A DNA stretch of 64,000 nucleotides from Branchiostoma floridae (lineage: Eukaryota; Chordata; Leptocardii; Amphioxiformes; Branchiostomatidae). The DNA is taken from the NCBI RefSeq assembly GCF_000003815.2, contig NC_049995.1, positions 11,095,259 to 11,159,258 of the forward strand, given 5' to 3'. The translations under genes and the position numbers were made by a program. Below the pieces are notes generated by a model. The model made no database searches. It saw nothing but the letters and a program-made list of their open reading frames with translations, and was not told where the DNA came from. Below, piece after piece: positions 44,256-56,600 of this stretch; position 1 is the first letter of the stretch, and each line of letters begins with the position of its first letter.

Positions 44256-45774
44256 ATTGCATTTACTGTATCTCTTTACTTTACTCTCACTGTTGACTGA
44301 AGCTTTCATTCCAATATTTTTCTAGTTCCACTAAATTCTTTTCAACAAAACATGGAGAATTTTTTGGAGTTTCACTCATTTTATTCTTTTAAACAGAACA
44401 TTAAGACTTTCCTTGCAAATCCATAAAAATGGGTTCCAAAATAAACTCTAATGCACATAAATTTAGAACTACAAATTGGCATAGGGCAATAACTTGCTAT
44501 GTAAATACAGACCTGGGCCAATTGATGATAACCATTTAGTTCAAAGTACAAAAGACTGGTGGTACTACTGGTCCTTCAACATGTCATTCCAGAAATGCTC
44601 AACCCTGATAACTATGTACATATTAGACGCAATACAGATTAACCCACTGGATACACAAGTCGTGATGGACTCATACTAGCAAACTTTACCAAGAACTTCA
44701 AGAAGAAGCAAAGCCAAAAATAGAGAAAACAAGTGAACGTAGGTAACATACTCCGTGACGTATTTATGATTTTTGCCATCAGTTGCAGAAAGACAAATAA
44801 CGATATGTCGTCTAACATTTGTTTAGGGACTCCTCTACCGTAACAGCAGTTCTGTACATTAGACAACACATAACCCCCCCCCATATCTGCTTGAAGATAA
44901 GCTAATTACTAAACCGCAAAACCACATGGCCTGTTCCACAATATCGGGAATATAGGGGTCATTTCTGAAATTATTATATAGATCACAAAAACAGCTAATG
45001 TGAAACAAGAACAATTTGCATCATCGCGCAACTGCATGCATTACATACGAATTCGGCAAAGGGAACCTAGAAACACATGCAAACACTCGTCACATTGGAC
45101 AAAAATAATACTCTGTCATCAGTGGCTACCCTCCGTCACAGAGTAACAAGTCACTAGGGGGCCAAAGCACTTCCTCCATTCGTCAAAAGCCATCTGTCAG
45201 CAAAAAATCAAAACCATACATAGCAGTCATAGCATGTCAAGAACAAAAGATACAAATGCTGTGCAACATGACAACATGACAAATACTGTGCATCACAACC
45301 TCTGATCTTTCATTAAAAATTTAGGGCAGTCAATGAGAATCACATGCAATGTCATCCATCTATGCCTATGGTGTGTTCTGGTCCCACAACATCCTTTTGT
45401 GACCTGACAATGTGTAACCATGGCAACAGGTAACCCATGACAACAATGATGCAACCTCTTATCCCAAACACACAAACAGATTTGTGCACAAGATGCTGCA
45501 AAGGAAATGCAATGGCCAGGTTTTAGGCTTGCAAACTACTGTAAAGATTATGTCATTCACAACATATTCTCTTTTTAAATCATATACATGTATCAGTGAA
45601 TAGTGACAATGCTTTCTATCAAAAACATCTGCGGAAAGAGATAAACAAACACCAATCCTTAGCCACTAGATACAAGTTTGTGTTGGAAGCTAAAATTTTA
45701 CAACTATGGATTCTTTCATAACAAATGAGCTTTCAAAATACCAAACCTTTACTTTTTTATGTTCCTTATAAATG
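44256..45774. other. No gene or repeat recognised
   Basis: AT-rich sequence. Short frames only, no splice-bounded open stretch with protein-like content, and no inverted termini found by eye. Confidence 0.45.
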
Positions 45775-45910
45775 ATCTCCAAGCAGATGTTGGGTGGAAG
45801 GTCATGACATCTTTTGTCTGTCCGTTGGTTCAATGACAGCCACAAATGTCAGAGAGGTTGGGCAGTCAGAGAAAACATTACAATATTCCACTCAACATCT
45901 GCTTGGAGAT
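45775..45910. mobile_element. 136-bp MITE with ATCTCCAAGCAGATGTTG termini
   Basis: The left end ATCTCCAAGCAGATGTTGGG is matched by the inverse of 45886-45910 (ATCTCCAAGCAGATGTTGAG). The arms are about 25 bp with one mismatch. The first twelve bases share TCTCCAAGCAGA with the helicase-carrying element at 30831-31863. No obvious target duplication. Confidence 0.75.
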
Positions 45911-46110
45911 GACCTTCCTCTCAATAGTGTAGTGTTAGGAGATACACCCTAGTTTGTCTGACTCTGTGCTGTCTAGTTCTCTTATCTCATTGTGGAGGAC
46001 CTGATCTTATCTAGGGACAAGCCATTAACAAGTGGGACTGTCAGCTATCAGATGGACACTGATGAGTATCTAAGGGACAAACCATTAACTGTTCAAGGAA
46101 TGTTAAAATA

Positions 46111-46175
46111 CTGTAAATGCATTTAAGTGAAAACCCGCGAACATTAATCCACTGCGAACATTTCTGCATTTACAG
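46111..46175. mobile_element. 65-bp minimal MITE of the CTGTAAATG family
   Basis: CTGTAAATGCATTTAAGTGA at the left and the inverse (ending CTGCATTTACAG) at the right, flanked on both sides by TA. At 65 bp it consists of almost nothing but its two inverted ends. TA duplication suggests a Tc1/mariner-type source. Confidence 0.7.
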
Positions 46176-46639
46176 TATCTTAGGGACAAACCATTAACTA
46201 TTCAGGGAATCTTGGAATAATAATTTAGCAAAATGTAATACTCTTCTTGTTGTGCTGGGTTCTTTAATATGCAAGGACCTTAAATATCCCTTTATATGTG
46301 GGTTAGGAAGGGGATTTCTGGCTTCAAAAATAACGAAGTTCCCCCTCCCCCCTGTGCCCACCCACTAAAATCTCCCTGCAGACCAGACAAACAATAAACA
46401 TCTGGAGTAAAACAACAAACAGATTCTCCCAACATGACAGCTGGGCATGATGTTATCACAGTACCGACAGGTTAATGAGAAAATATCCATCCATCAATTT
46501 TAGACAAACACAAGGAAGACATCAACTTCTGTCAAATAGAAGAGTCTGTATAATGTAAAATTGCCAATATTTCAAACTTATAAGTTATAGTTGGAGATGC
46601 TTGTGTTTCTGAAAGCTTGCTAGGACCTTTGCCGTCTTA

Positions 46640-46855
46640 TGTACTGTGATTCAACCTCCTTGCTTTAAGTTTGCGGGATTTAATTTTGCAGTAGGAGATT
46701 CAATATGAAGTATTTGTGATGGGTTTTATTTAGCCATTGAAACAAGAAAGTAAGTAGTACAAGAATTTTCTTGGTGTTTTAATCTTGGCAAAGAGGTTAT
46801 TGTAAAAACCGCAAACATTAAACTACCATAAAACCACTACATTTACTGTAAGGTA
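46640..46855. mobile_element. Degenerate MITE of the CTGTAAATG family
   Basis: The left end GTACTGTGATTCAACCTCCT, followed by TTGCTTTAAGTTTGCGGGATTT, faces the right end AACCACTACATTTACTGTAAGG. It is a diverged relative of the copies at 10741-10946 and 26408-26749. Confidence 0.45.
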
Positions 46856-49800
46856 AAAGGCAATCACGACATGTAAGCCTATGAAACTTGCACACAATAC
46901 TATAGGGCGAGCCTGGTAATGGTATAGTATTAGTTAATAGTATTGTACACAAATAGCTTGACAAAAGGCTACAGGGGAAAACATACTGCATTTTCATGAA
47001 AATGTTTCCTTTCTAATTAGACTATCTCTCCCTAAATACAAAAATTTACAATAATCCTCTTTTTTTGTCTAAATTATACAGACTGGGTTTGTGAACTTAT
47101 TATGCAATAGATTCTTGCAGACTAGAAGCATATACATTGTATAGTGCAACACGTTGACCACTAACCCCCCACCTGTGCTAGACAGGTCTAAATATGCGAA
47201 GGTATTATAATATTATAATAAGAAGCTCCAATCCAAACCTCTTCAACAAGGTTGTTATCACAGTTGAGGACACAAAAAGCCACTTGTCATGCCGTTGATC
47301 AATTAATTGAAAATACTCCCCATTTAATGGGGCAGAAAAGAGAGCCAACAATTTGACGCAATTAGATGGGATTGGGGGAGGGGGTTTAAGACCTGTAATA
47401 GCCAGCTCTTTTTGTACAGTACTTGCAGGTAAAATTAGGAAATGGTTGTGCTAACAGCATGTATAATGGCATTGACTCCGGGCTAAGTGTGAAATGTAAG
47501 CCTGGATAAAATACAGGGAAGAGTTTACAAAAGAGCGACAATTGGCCGCCCTTTTTCCTTTCATACAGTAGAGGTCAAGGGATTTTGCTTGAATGCATAT
47601 TATCATGGAGGAATCTTTCAGGGCTATGAGTAGAATTCTTGGTAGCAATCAAAGATAATGATATACACTTTAAAAACTTTGGTAGTAGTACCATATTTCT
47701 TGTAATAAAGCGCACTCTTTTGACATTCCAACTTTGAAGTAGGTGCTTTGGGTCAAAGCCAAAGTCTGGGTACACGCTTTTTTTAGTTTTTCTCTCGAGA
47801 AAAATTACGCTACAAGCAAGTAAGCCAGCGATTATGCCTCAAGGTATCATCCTGAACATTGATAATTTACACATTTGTCTTTTGTTTATTATTTACAACA
47901 TAATGATGTACTATTAACTTAAATTATGTAATTGTGTGTGTTGTTTGTCAAATATATGTGTATCGAGTGCCTATCACAAAGGACATTGAAAATCTATAAG
48001 CTGAAATTATAAACAGAAGGGACTATATTGAGTATAGTCTATACCCCAAACATGTAATACCAATAAATAAATGATGAGATAAAACAGTCGTGGAAACAAA
48101 TCTAAACTTAACTACCTACCTACTTTAAATTTAACTAATTTAAACTTAACTACATGTATCAGCAACCGTCTTAGTAACTTGTCTTAGTCAATCCAACTGT
48201 CCAAAATTTATCTTCTTGTCCAATTACACAGATGAGCTTGCCTGCCCTGAAGCGTTCGATCACTGGCATTTTGTAAATGCCACAGGGCAGAGAAACTGAT
48301 GAACAGCAAATGTCTAGCCCCTATACAATAGAAACGAAAAGGGCAAGATGATTCTGACTTTCATTTGGCTGCATGGGGAATTTGTATATGTTAATTGGCA
48401 CTCCCAAAGTCAATGTCAGAAAGTGTTGCAATTAGTTTTAATAGGAATTTTTGATACCTAAAAAGTCCATGAAAAATTCCACATAAATTTGTGATTTTAC
48501 AATTTTTTTATCCACGGTGTTCTGATTTCGTGTTGAAATACACTGAAAAAACTGTGCGCAATGAGAAAGTTGGCAGATATAAATTGAAAGACTTCCACAA
48601 AAACTTCCACAAATATTTTCTCACTGCTATCTCCAGATCTGGATTTTTTTCTGTCCCAATCACGGCCAATGTTTGGAACCCCATATTGAACCTTTTTATT
48701 GTCAAATCGTTCATTCCAACCTACCAAAAAAATACAAGTCAGATTACTACACGTAGGTAAGACTTTTGACAATCCCAACAAGCAAATTTCCATCCCAAAT
48801 TCTTGAAGGAGGGACGGGTCCTGTAGACAACTCTGCATACACTCCCCCTGAATCATTTTTGGTTTGTTCCAAAAAGTTTCCTATTTTCTGTATGTCAGCA
48901 ACTCTACAGACTATCAGGTCCAGACATCTGCTCCCTATGGGGTGGGATAATCCTCTCTGATCCAACTGATAATCCAACCCTGATCCAGATGACACTGGAT
49001 CTCCTCACTTCAAAGAAGAAGACCCTCCAAGACTGACAGTTCCTCCAAGATTAGGGTCATACCTAGGGTTTGCTAGGAATGGGTTACACACCGACTCATC
49101 CACACAACAACATAACATTAACAAACACATGAGAAGAACAAACTGCACCGCTTTTATTTTCTGGAGGAGTGTGCAAACACCCTGTGAATGGAGTGGGATC
49201 TTCCCAGGGTGTCAAGTGATCAGATTGAAGATCTGAGACAGTTTCTGACAAGACACAGAAGAGCCAGGGCTTTCTTGAGATGACACCTCAAAGGACCTTG
49301 CTTCTTGAGATATAGCGGAAGAGTTGTATATAACTGTGTCTGTTGGAGTTCTCACCGCATCGGGTTTCCTCTTCAGCCATTCAGAGAAACAGACTGTAAA
49401 CAGTCTCAGGCTATTAAATGATGTCTACAAAATGTAACAAAAGAGAATACACCAGGTTTTCAACCGAGCTTACGGTCATACTGTAAATCCATTAACTTTC
49501 GCATTGGTTTTATTTGGCGGTAGGAGGGGACAGGATGTTAGAAGACCGGGGTTGAATCTGAGGAAAATTGAGGAACTAACTGTAATTGTGTAAAAAGAAG
49601 ACTTACCATGGTGTTAGGTTTCTGCACCTGTCATCACTCTACAAACAATCTAAGACTACTAAGTGATGTCTTCACCACCTGTACTGAGGGAACACAACAG
49701 TAATACAAAGTGTACTGACTGAACCATAAAAACTACAACAGTATGGAGAATGCCCAGTATAAACCAGGACTGTGGGGTTTTTTTTTAAATTATTTTTTGG

Positions 49801-49879
49801 CAATGATTCAGTCGTTGAGTACTCTAAGCTTGCTACATTTAAAAAACTGAATAAAAAAGATATACTGAAGTCCCCGTGG
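46856..49879. other. AT-rich stretch without a recognised gene
   Basis: I see a solo MITE end at about 49482-49510 (ATACTGTAAATCCATTAACT) and a CATATTTCTTGTAATAAAGC block at about 47693 that looks like a transposon end. Otherwise the sequence looks unique. Short frames at 48.5-49.0 kb show no domain and no codon bias. Confidence 0.5.
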
Positions 49880-50165
49880 TGCAAGTATTGATGCAACCTT
49901 GCTGATTGGCCGTCTGGATCATACTCCGTGGATCCGTGGGCCAGAGTTCCATTCTAGCAATGTCTAGGGTCGGCCCCAGCTTGGACAAATTGTAAAGGAT
50001 TGCATTCGTGATTTTGGATGGTGACGTAAAGGCAGCAGCCTTGTATACAAGAGCTTCAGGCATAAGCCTCGAGCATCCAACCTCTGCACATGAAAGAACC
50101 CCAACACATTTACCGAGGAGAGTAGCGGCAACCCAGTGTGCTTGACTAAAACACATGAGCCGTAG
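49880..50165 (-). repeat. SINE-like dispersed repeat
   Basis: The minus strand contains GGTAAATGTGTTGGGGTTCT, TTCATGTGCAGAGGTTGGAT and a long moderately GC-rich body. The wording (a 'GGTTCTTT' segment after a purine/pyrimidine-rich head) resembles the SINE-tail block at about 4990-5060 in inverse orientation. Family and ends are uncertain. Confidence 0.3.
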
Positions 50166-53100
50166 CGAAGATGCATTGCACCACTAACAGAAAAGCATTA
50201 TACTTCATCCTCAGCCTAACGTTCGACTGCTCTACTGATGCAACATCAGTAATCCCATAGGTATGCACACTTCTGACATCCAGGTGTTCGGGACATTCTT
50301 AAGAAAATCTCAAGGGTGCTATCATTTCTTTTTCATGGAAGACCGGACGTCTTAAGGCACTGAGTGGAATTTCAACAATTAATAATATTAATAATAGCAA
50401 AGTTCTGAATGTAAAACAATATTTTCATATCACCCCCAAAACTTGACTATTCCGCTGTAACATTGCCAACTTAAGAGTAGCCATGTACAATGAAATGTTA
50501 CGCCTCGTGACTATCAGCTGTATGAGGCTACTGAAAGAATTTTACATCTCTATTCAAACATTCTCACAAGCTCTTCCCAAATACTAACCCCACCACCGAT
50601 ACCCCTGCCAAAAAAACACCAACTATCAATTTAAACAACCCCAAATCCTTAATAAATCCAGTCTGTATATATACTGATTATATATCATTCTTCGCACCTT
50701 ACTTTATGTACAGTATTCCCCTGCAAGGTTTGGGCAGCTAATCTTCTACAAACCACGTAGTAAAACAGTGTGTAAGATGAGCGAGGGGTAAGCGGGGTAA
50801 CGGTAAGTTGCGATGTTTACACTGTAGTGGGATATCCCTTAAAAGGGCCTGGTCGCACCAGTGCTCCATCAAGGCCATGCAAACAACCTATGCAGGGTTC
50901 CAACTGTCATATGACAGAGATGGTCTTCAGTACTGGACCAAGAAGAAGACTGACAAAAAATTTTCCAAAAGACATTGGACAAAATTTGGGGGAAATTATT
51001 GCCAGAGGGGTTGGTTGGCCAAGTTCCCAACTTACTTATGCTAGTTTCTACAATTTCTTTAGTCCAGAGAGCTCTGGTAGACACTGTGCCTTCACTACCC
51101 CATCTCCAAGCCAACTTTGGAATAGAAAAAATCAAGTTTTAATTTTAGGCTGCCCATGTTTGCTTGTAGCAGCCTAGGTGCAATCCTGTTCAGTTTATAA
51201 CTTAAGACCGGGCCTCCAATACTTACTCAGTATGTAATACAGTATGTTTTCCTATTTAATTTTTATTGAGGTTCCCATACTCACTCCTTCACAGAATATT
51301 TCAAGAGCGAGCGTATGAGAGAGCCACTAAAAACTAGAAAAGCACCAGAGAAAATTGATTTTTTTCATCTCTACATCTGCTTGGAGATTAACACAACCTT
51401 AAACAATTCATGGATTGTTTCACGAATCAATAAGTATCAAGATAATATATCCAGGCCTTCTCTAGCTATCGTGCTCACAGACAGACAGACACACATACAA
51501 ACACTGCCAAAGACGTAACCTTCTTGGCGCAGAGAAAGAAATACAAATAGCATATGCCTAATGTTGTGAATACATATATCTTGAATGTGTTTTACAAAAA
51601 GCCTCCTCATGTCATGGGTATTTTTGGATCACCCCCAGGGATTGATCACTGCACACTATGGTGACGATATTAATTTTTATAATTAGAACTTATACCAAAA
51701 ACTAAAACAAGACTTAGAATGGCATAAACATATTAATATGGAAAGAAAAAAATCACAACTTGAGGAATCTCCCCCTTCCCTCTATGATATTTTCATGGCA
51801 CCCCTATCCATTGTTTTTGAAAATGGACAGCAATAAAATTTAAATCACATGGGAACAAAACTTGTTTGATGTTAAACTTTAAATTTCGCAGCTTTTCTTT
51901 CATAGTCTGGATCACTTTGAAGTATCTGGAGACTAAGAAACAGAGGCATGACAGCTCGCCACGAGGTATCTTACACTACGCACTGCGCGTTAGCTTCGGT
52001 CTGTTCCTCAAGTCCTTGCCCTGTAAAACATCTCACAGCGGGGACACTACTCGGCCTCGTACACCGATCTTCGGACGGCTCAAAATCAGCGAAACTGTAC
52101 GGTTTGGGAGGAACCACACAACGTGTTACCGCAAAGGCAGCTAAGGAGGGAGCCTACCTTAGACTTGAAGACCTCCCAACTTGGAGAAATCTTGGCAGGA
52201 ACCACGCAAGAAGTGAGAAGTACACCACAGGCCTTCCGCAAGGCTGCACTGAACTCTTTTGAACTCCCCTTTATCAGGGCTCACGTAGGAGTCGTAATGT
52301 AGACTTTATCTCAACTTGAAGTCAATTTAGCGTATTTTAGCTCAATATAAAGATACCATATGAATGATAATAATTCATTATTTACGAATTGATCCATGTT
52401 TGCTTATTTAAAGCTGAATTTGGGGTCTTTTATCATATATGTTTGTCAGTACAGTACACCTTACACCGCCATGCAGAGCCTCCATCCCGCCAGGGAGCAC
52501 TCCAGATCCAGTGATCTGATTGGATATCGAAACTCCTTAGCTTCAGGCCATTGACCAATCAGAGTTCATAGATTATTTTCGCGCCAAATCCAGTATTGGC
52601 ACGATCATAACAGTGCACATGTTGTCTCCATGGTTGCCAAAACGCGGCAAAAACATTCTGAGAATGTAGACATGTACTTTTTGTTCCTCACAACAGCAAA
52701 GAAAGGAACTATTTAACGTTGGTGGCCGTCACTCGATCGTTGCCTATATATTTCTTGTGCTTGAAATCTTCATGTAACGTTACATATGTTCCCATTTCCA
52801 ATCAGTATTGTGTATTCACTTATAAAAAAAAAGTTGAGATTCATTCTTTTTCCGAAGAGTAAAGTAGCTACGAAAGAATACGAATATTTTTTGGTGGAAT
52901 ACCGGCATATCATATCAAATCAATCATGACTTTTGCGTTCTTAGCTGCAGTAGTAAACTTCGCCAATAGATGGCGCTGCAGAAAGGTGAGCCGTTTCTCA
53001 CCACACATCAGCAGCCACTAAGGACTGAGGGACTGTGCCCCACATGTCATATTATTAAAGATTAGTACACTTGAATATGAATTCCACTTTAGTACACTGG

Positions 53101-53490
53101 AATATGAATTCCACTTTGTTATGAACTGTCCTACCTACAGTTAGAGAGAGAAGCATTGTTTAAGATTATTAAAACCAAAACACCCATCTCCCTTCCGGTA
53201 CACAGAGCGATATTTTCTATATACTGCTATCATGTTCAAGTCATATCCGCCTAGCCTACGTAGGTCTATTTATTCATACTTTATTCCAAATGCGAGACCA
53301 TATCACTCATACATTTATCGACAATATACCATAACAATATTTTGTTGCTCTTTATGTAGACTCGTAGCACCATTGTCTATACAGCTAGCAGTTGTTGTTG
53401 GTTGCCAAACTTAGCTTGTGTGATTGTTGAGCAAAAAAGTTCATTCATTCATTCCAAACACGCGTAGCGCCAAGAAAAAAAAAGACAAAC
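50166..53490. other. Intergenic stretch with no recognised gene
   Basis: Downstream of the phospholipase gene. It holds AT-rich unique sequence, a solo TCTGCTTGGAGA terminal motif at 51376-51387, and a GC-richer patch at about 51940-52270. That patch has overlapping short frames on both strands, none resembling a protein I know. I cannot support a gene here. Confidence 0.5.
53065..53118. repeat. Two-copy tandem repeat, 27 bp
   Basis: AGTACACTTGAATATGAATT-CCACTTT is directly repeated, with one T to G change, as AGTACACTGGAATATGAATT-CCACTTTG. It lies about 400 bases beyond the end of the phospholipase transcript. Confidence 0.8.
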
Positions 53491-53517
53491 ACCGTTAGGT
53501 TTCATATTAAGGAAAGA

Positions 53518-53523
53518 TTTATT
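53518..53523 (-). terminator. AATAAA polyadenylation signal of the phospholipase B1-like gene
   Basis: AATAAA on the minus strand, 131 bases past the stop codon. Cleavage would be expected about 10-30 bases further on, near 53490-53508, giving a 3' UTR of roughly 150-165 bases. No other canonical signal lies between the stop codon and this one. Confidence 0.55.
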
Positions 53524-53653
53524 TGAAACTCTTCAACACCGAGCATGTTAAGTTGTGTTGGATTTGGGGTTTCATATGATTGCAAAGCGAAGATCGGCTC
53601 TCCCATGCCATCCGTTGGTGAAGTAACGGGAATACTGATGTCCATGGCAGAAC

Positions 53654-56600
53654 TTAGTTCAGCCTGGTCCTCAGGTAAGGGTTGGTCTGTACAGCAAGAA
53701 AAGAATAGATGATATAAGTAGGTACATGAAAACGAGAACCAGTATTACTTATTTATCCCATTTTTTAGCCCTGAAAAAAATATATTTTGGAAACACGTGC
53801 CAACTACAAAGAGTTGTGCTAACATAGGTTACAAACCTTAAACCCATTTTATTAGTATTCATTGAACATCTTACTAGCATGATAAAGGGATAACACCCCC
53901 GCCATCCCATGTATTCATGAAATACCTTCTAGTAAAAGAGTGGGAGAGGGTGTGTTATCCCATTTTTTTACCAGTAAAAGGTTCAATATTAACCGTCTGG
54001 TAGAAAAACATATAACCCATAAAAAATAACATTAGCACGTATTTTTCAATTAACACTTTTTTATACGAAAGAACAAAATCTGTACTAAATAAATGGACTA
54101 AATAATCAAGTCTCGAGAACCGGTTGCCGCATCGACAGAAATTTTTTTCGGAAGAATATTGCTTGTAAGCCATACAAAGGTTACTCTAGCAACTGGCTAT
54201 ATTTCGTAAGGGGTCGGGCCGGTGTTTCAGGTAGTATCGACTATCTTTCGTCACTATTCACTATCTATCTTTTTATCATTTCCCTCGCGCCGCTTTGATA
54301 TAGCAATGTCATACTATACATATGCTTAATCACCTAAAGTGTACACAGCAACATTGTGTCATCAGACTATGAAATTACTCTCCAAGAAGGCTCCGGTTAT
54401 TTTTCTCTACCTTGTTTTTATGCTGTTTTATGCGCTTTTATCGGGCTTTCTATTTTGAACCATTCTTTATGTCAGTTTTGGGCGTGAGACATAAAAGAAA
54501 ATAGAAAGCCTGATAAAAACTAATTAATATAAAACACACAAAAAACGCCTGGAGCCGAATCTCTGCTTGGAGAGTATATTAAAAGTACTTGTCCTACTAC
54601 AGTTCACAGTCACAAACACACACACACACAGGATCCGAAGGAATACGGCACTACTTACGGAGCTAGGACAGTTCACATCCCTGCCCAGAACCCAAGACGT
54701 GGACTTCTGTCCCTCTCCCTCCAGCTGCAGAAAGAGACACATATACCCGTTAAGATCATGGTCAGCAGATTCAGAACTACAACCTAGAAAGGCAACATTT
54801 GCAGGCAAATATATGATGTTTACCTCCACCTGGTCTAGCCTAATTACCTGTTAATTCTCACTCAAACACAATATTGATTTTTGTGACCAGCTTCTCCAAC
54901 ACTGTCCTGTCACTTGCTACATAGTGTGATGAACACCACAGGGTCTTTTCTACTTTACCAGCCATGGTAACAGTAGCAACCGTCTACTCTCCGGGTCATT
55001 GACCTTAATTGTTTGAAGAAGTAGCAGAAGAGGAAGAAAAGGAGCAAAAACAATATGTTTCCTTTCTGTGAAGGTAAACATAACTATTACCAGCTCAGAG
55101 AAGAAGATACAGGCGGCACCTCTTATATACATGTATGCCTTGATATTGCATTATTAGAATATGAAGAAAAACACGTTATTTTATGAACGTTAATGTTATT
55201 TTGCCTTCGGTTTAGTTAGTCTACTAAACATCATACCGAACTACAAAAAAAACTGTTTTCCTGTTAGCACCACCCAATGCATATGTCTCCCAAAATGTCG
55301 GAAATTTCATCCTCCACTGTATACAGAAAAGAAATCAAACCCAATAGCATTTCTTTTAGATTAGAAGTATCACTAGTTGATGACCGATATTTCACTTAAT
55401 GTCCACTTTGTTATTGTACCATTATCATCGTTGTACTTTCATACATGTATTTTTGCAATTAGCCTTCGGGCATGAGTTTGCAATAAAGATTATTACTAAT
55501 TATATCTTAATCTTGAAACTTGTACATGTCTTAGAACAAAATGAGAACAAGTCTGTCACCATGTTATTCCACAGCGCCTCTGCAGCCTCAGCGTGAGCCT
55601 TGCCGCTGAAGTGGAAGCAGTCAGGGGAGAAGTAGCTCAGGTCTGCCTCTCCAGTCTGAAATCACAACCAAGTAACATCACTCTAGAGCTATTGCACCAC
55701 AAACTTTCTTTGCTCCATGTATCGCTAGTTTACCTTTATCCGTTGTATCTAGAAATTGGGTATTTAGGGATATCAACAAGTCGCTGAACGGCGTTTTCGA
55801 ATTGCATTTTTTTTAATACTTCAGTTAAAGACAACCGTCCATCGACTTGATACCCCGCTTTTGAATACTACGGACTAACGTTAACCTATAACATTTTGAC
55901 GTCTTCGTAGATTTCATGGCATGAGGAACACGACCGATATAGCTCTGATCACCTTTTGTTTTCTGTCCCCATTTTCAAAACGACGTCGACTTAAACGTAC
56001 GTAATGACCACAATCGTTTGAAATTTGGTACTAGTACATACGATAAAAGACTTCATATTTTGTATTAAAGCCCCGACATTTTAGTTGTATTTCTTACTAA
56101 GTCTATGAACATATTGATGACTTATCGAATTAATAATGCAAAACAAAGACTCAACAACTATTACCATAATACATCCACATGTGCTGCAGGTTTCGTCGGC
56201 AAAATTAGATATGTTATCCCCATAACGCGCTCGCTTGTCCTGATAAGGAACTAAACCCCCAAACGACCTCGAATACAATGTTATCGAAGCCTTTAAAATA
56301 TGTTGAACACCTGGGTGTCTGAAGTGTGCATACGTCGGAAATTGCTGTTACTGCACTTGTAGATCCCCTTGAATTCATCGCTTAATTTGGCAGTATTATG
56401 ATTTGTGGCGGTATTGTAATAACAGATGTTAACAAATATGTACATTAAACCTATAAAACTGTGACAGTAACTATCTCACCCCGCTGGAGCTGAGAGGGAT
56501 GGGTGTGTTCTCGAAGAACGGCTGCAGAACCACGGTGAAGTCGTCCCGGGTGTCGTACCGGCCGGAGTTGACCAGTTCATGCAGGGCGTCCTGTCAAGGA

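Noticed and set aside
51948-52262. Overlapping plus-strand frames of 92 and 104 codons in a GC-richer patch
   Set aside because: I tested resemblance to histones and other short conserved proteins and found none. No consistent splice sites, and the minus strand is equally open.
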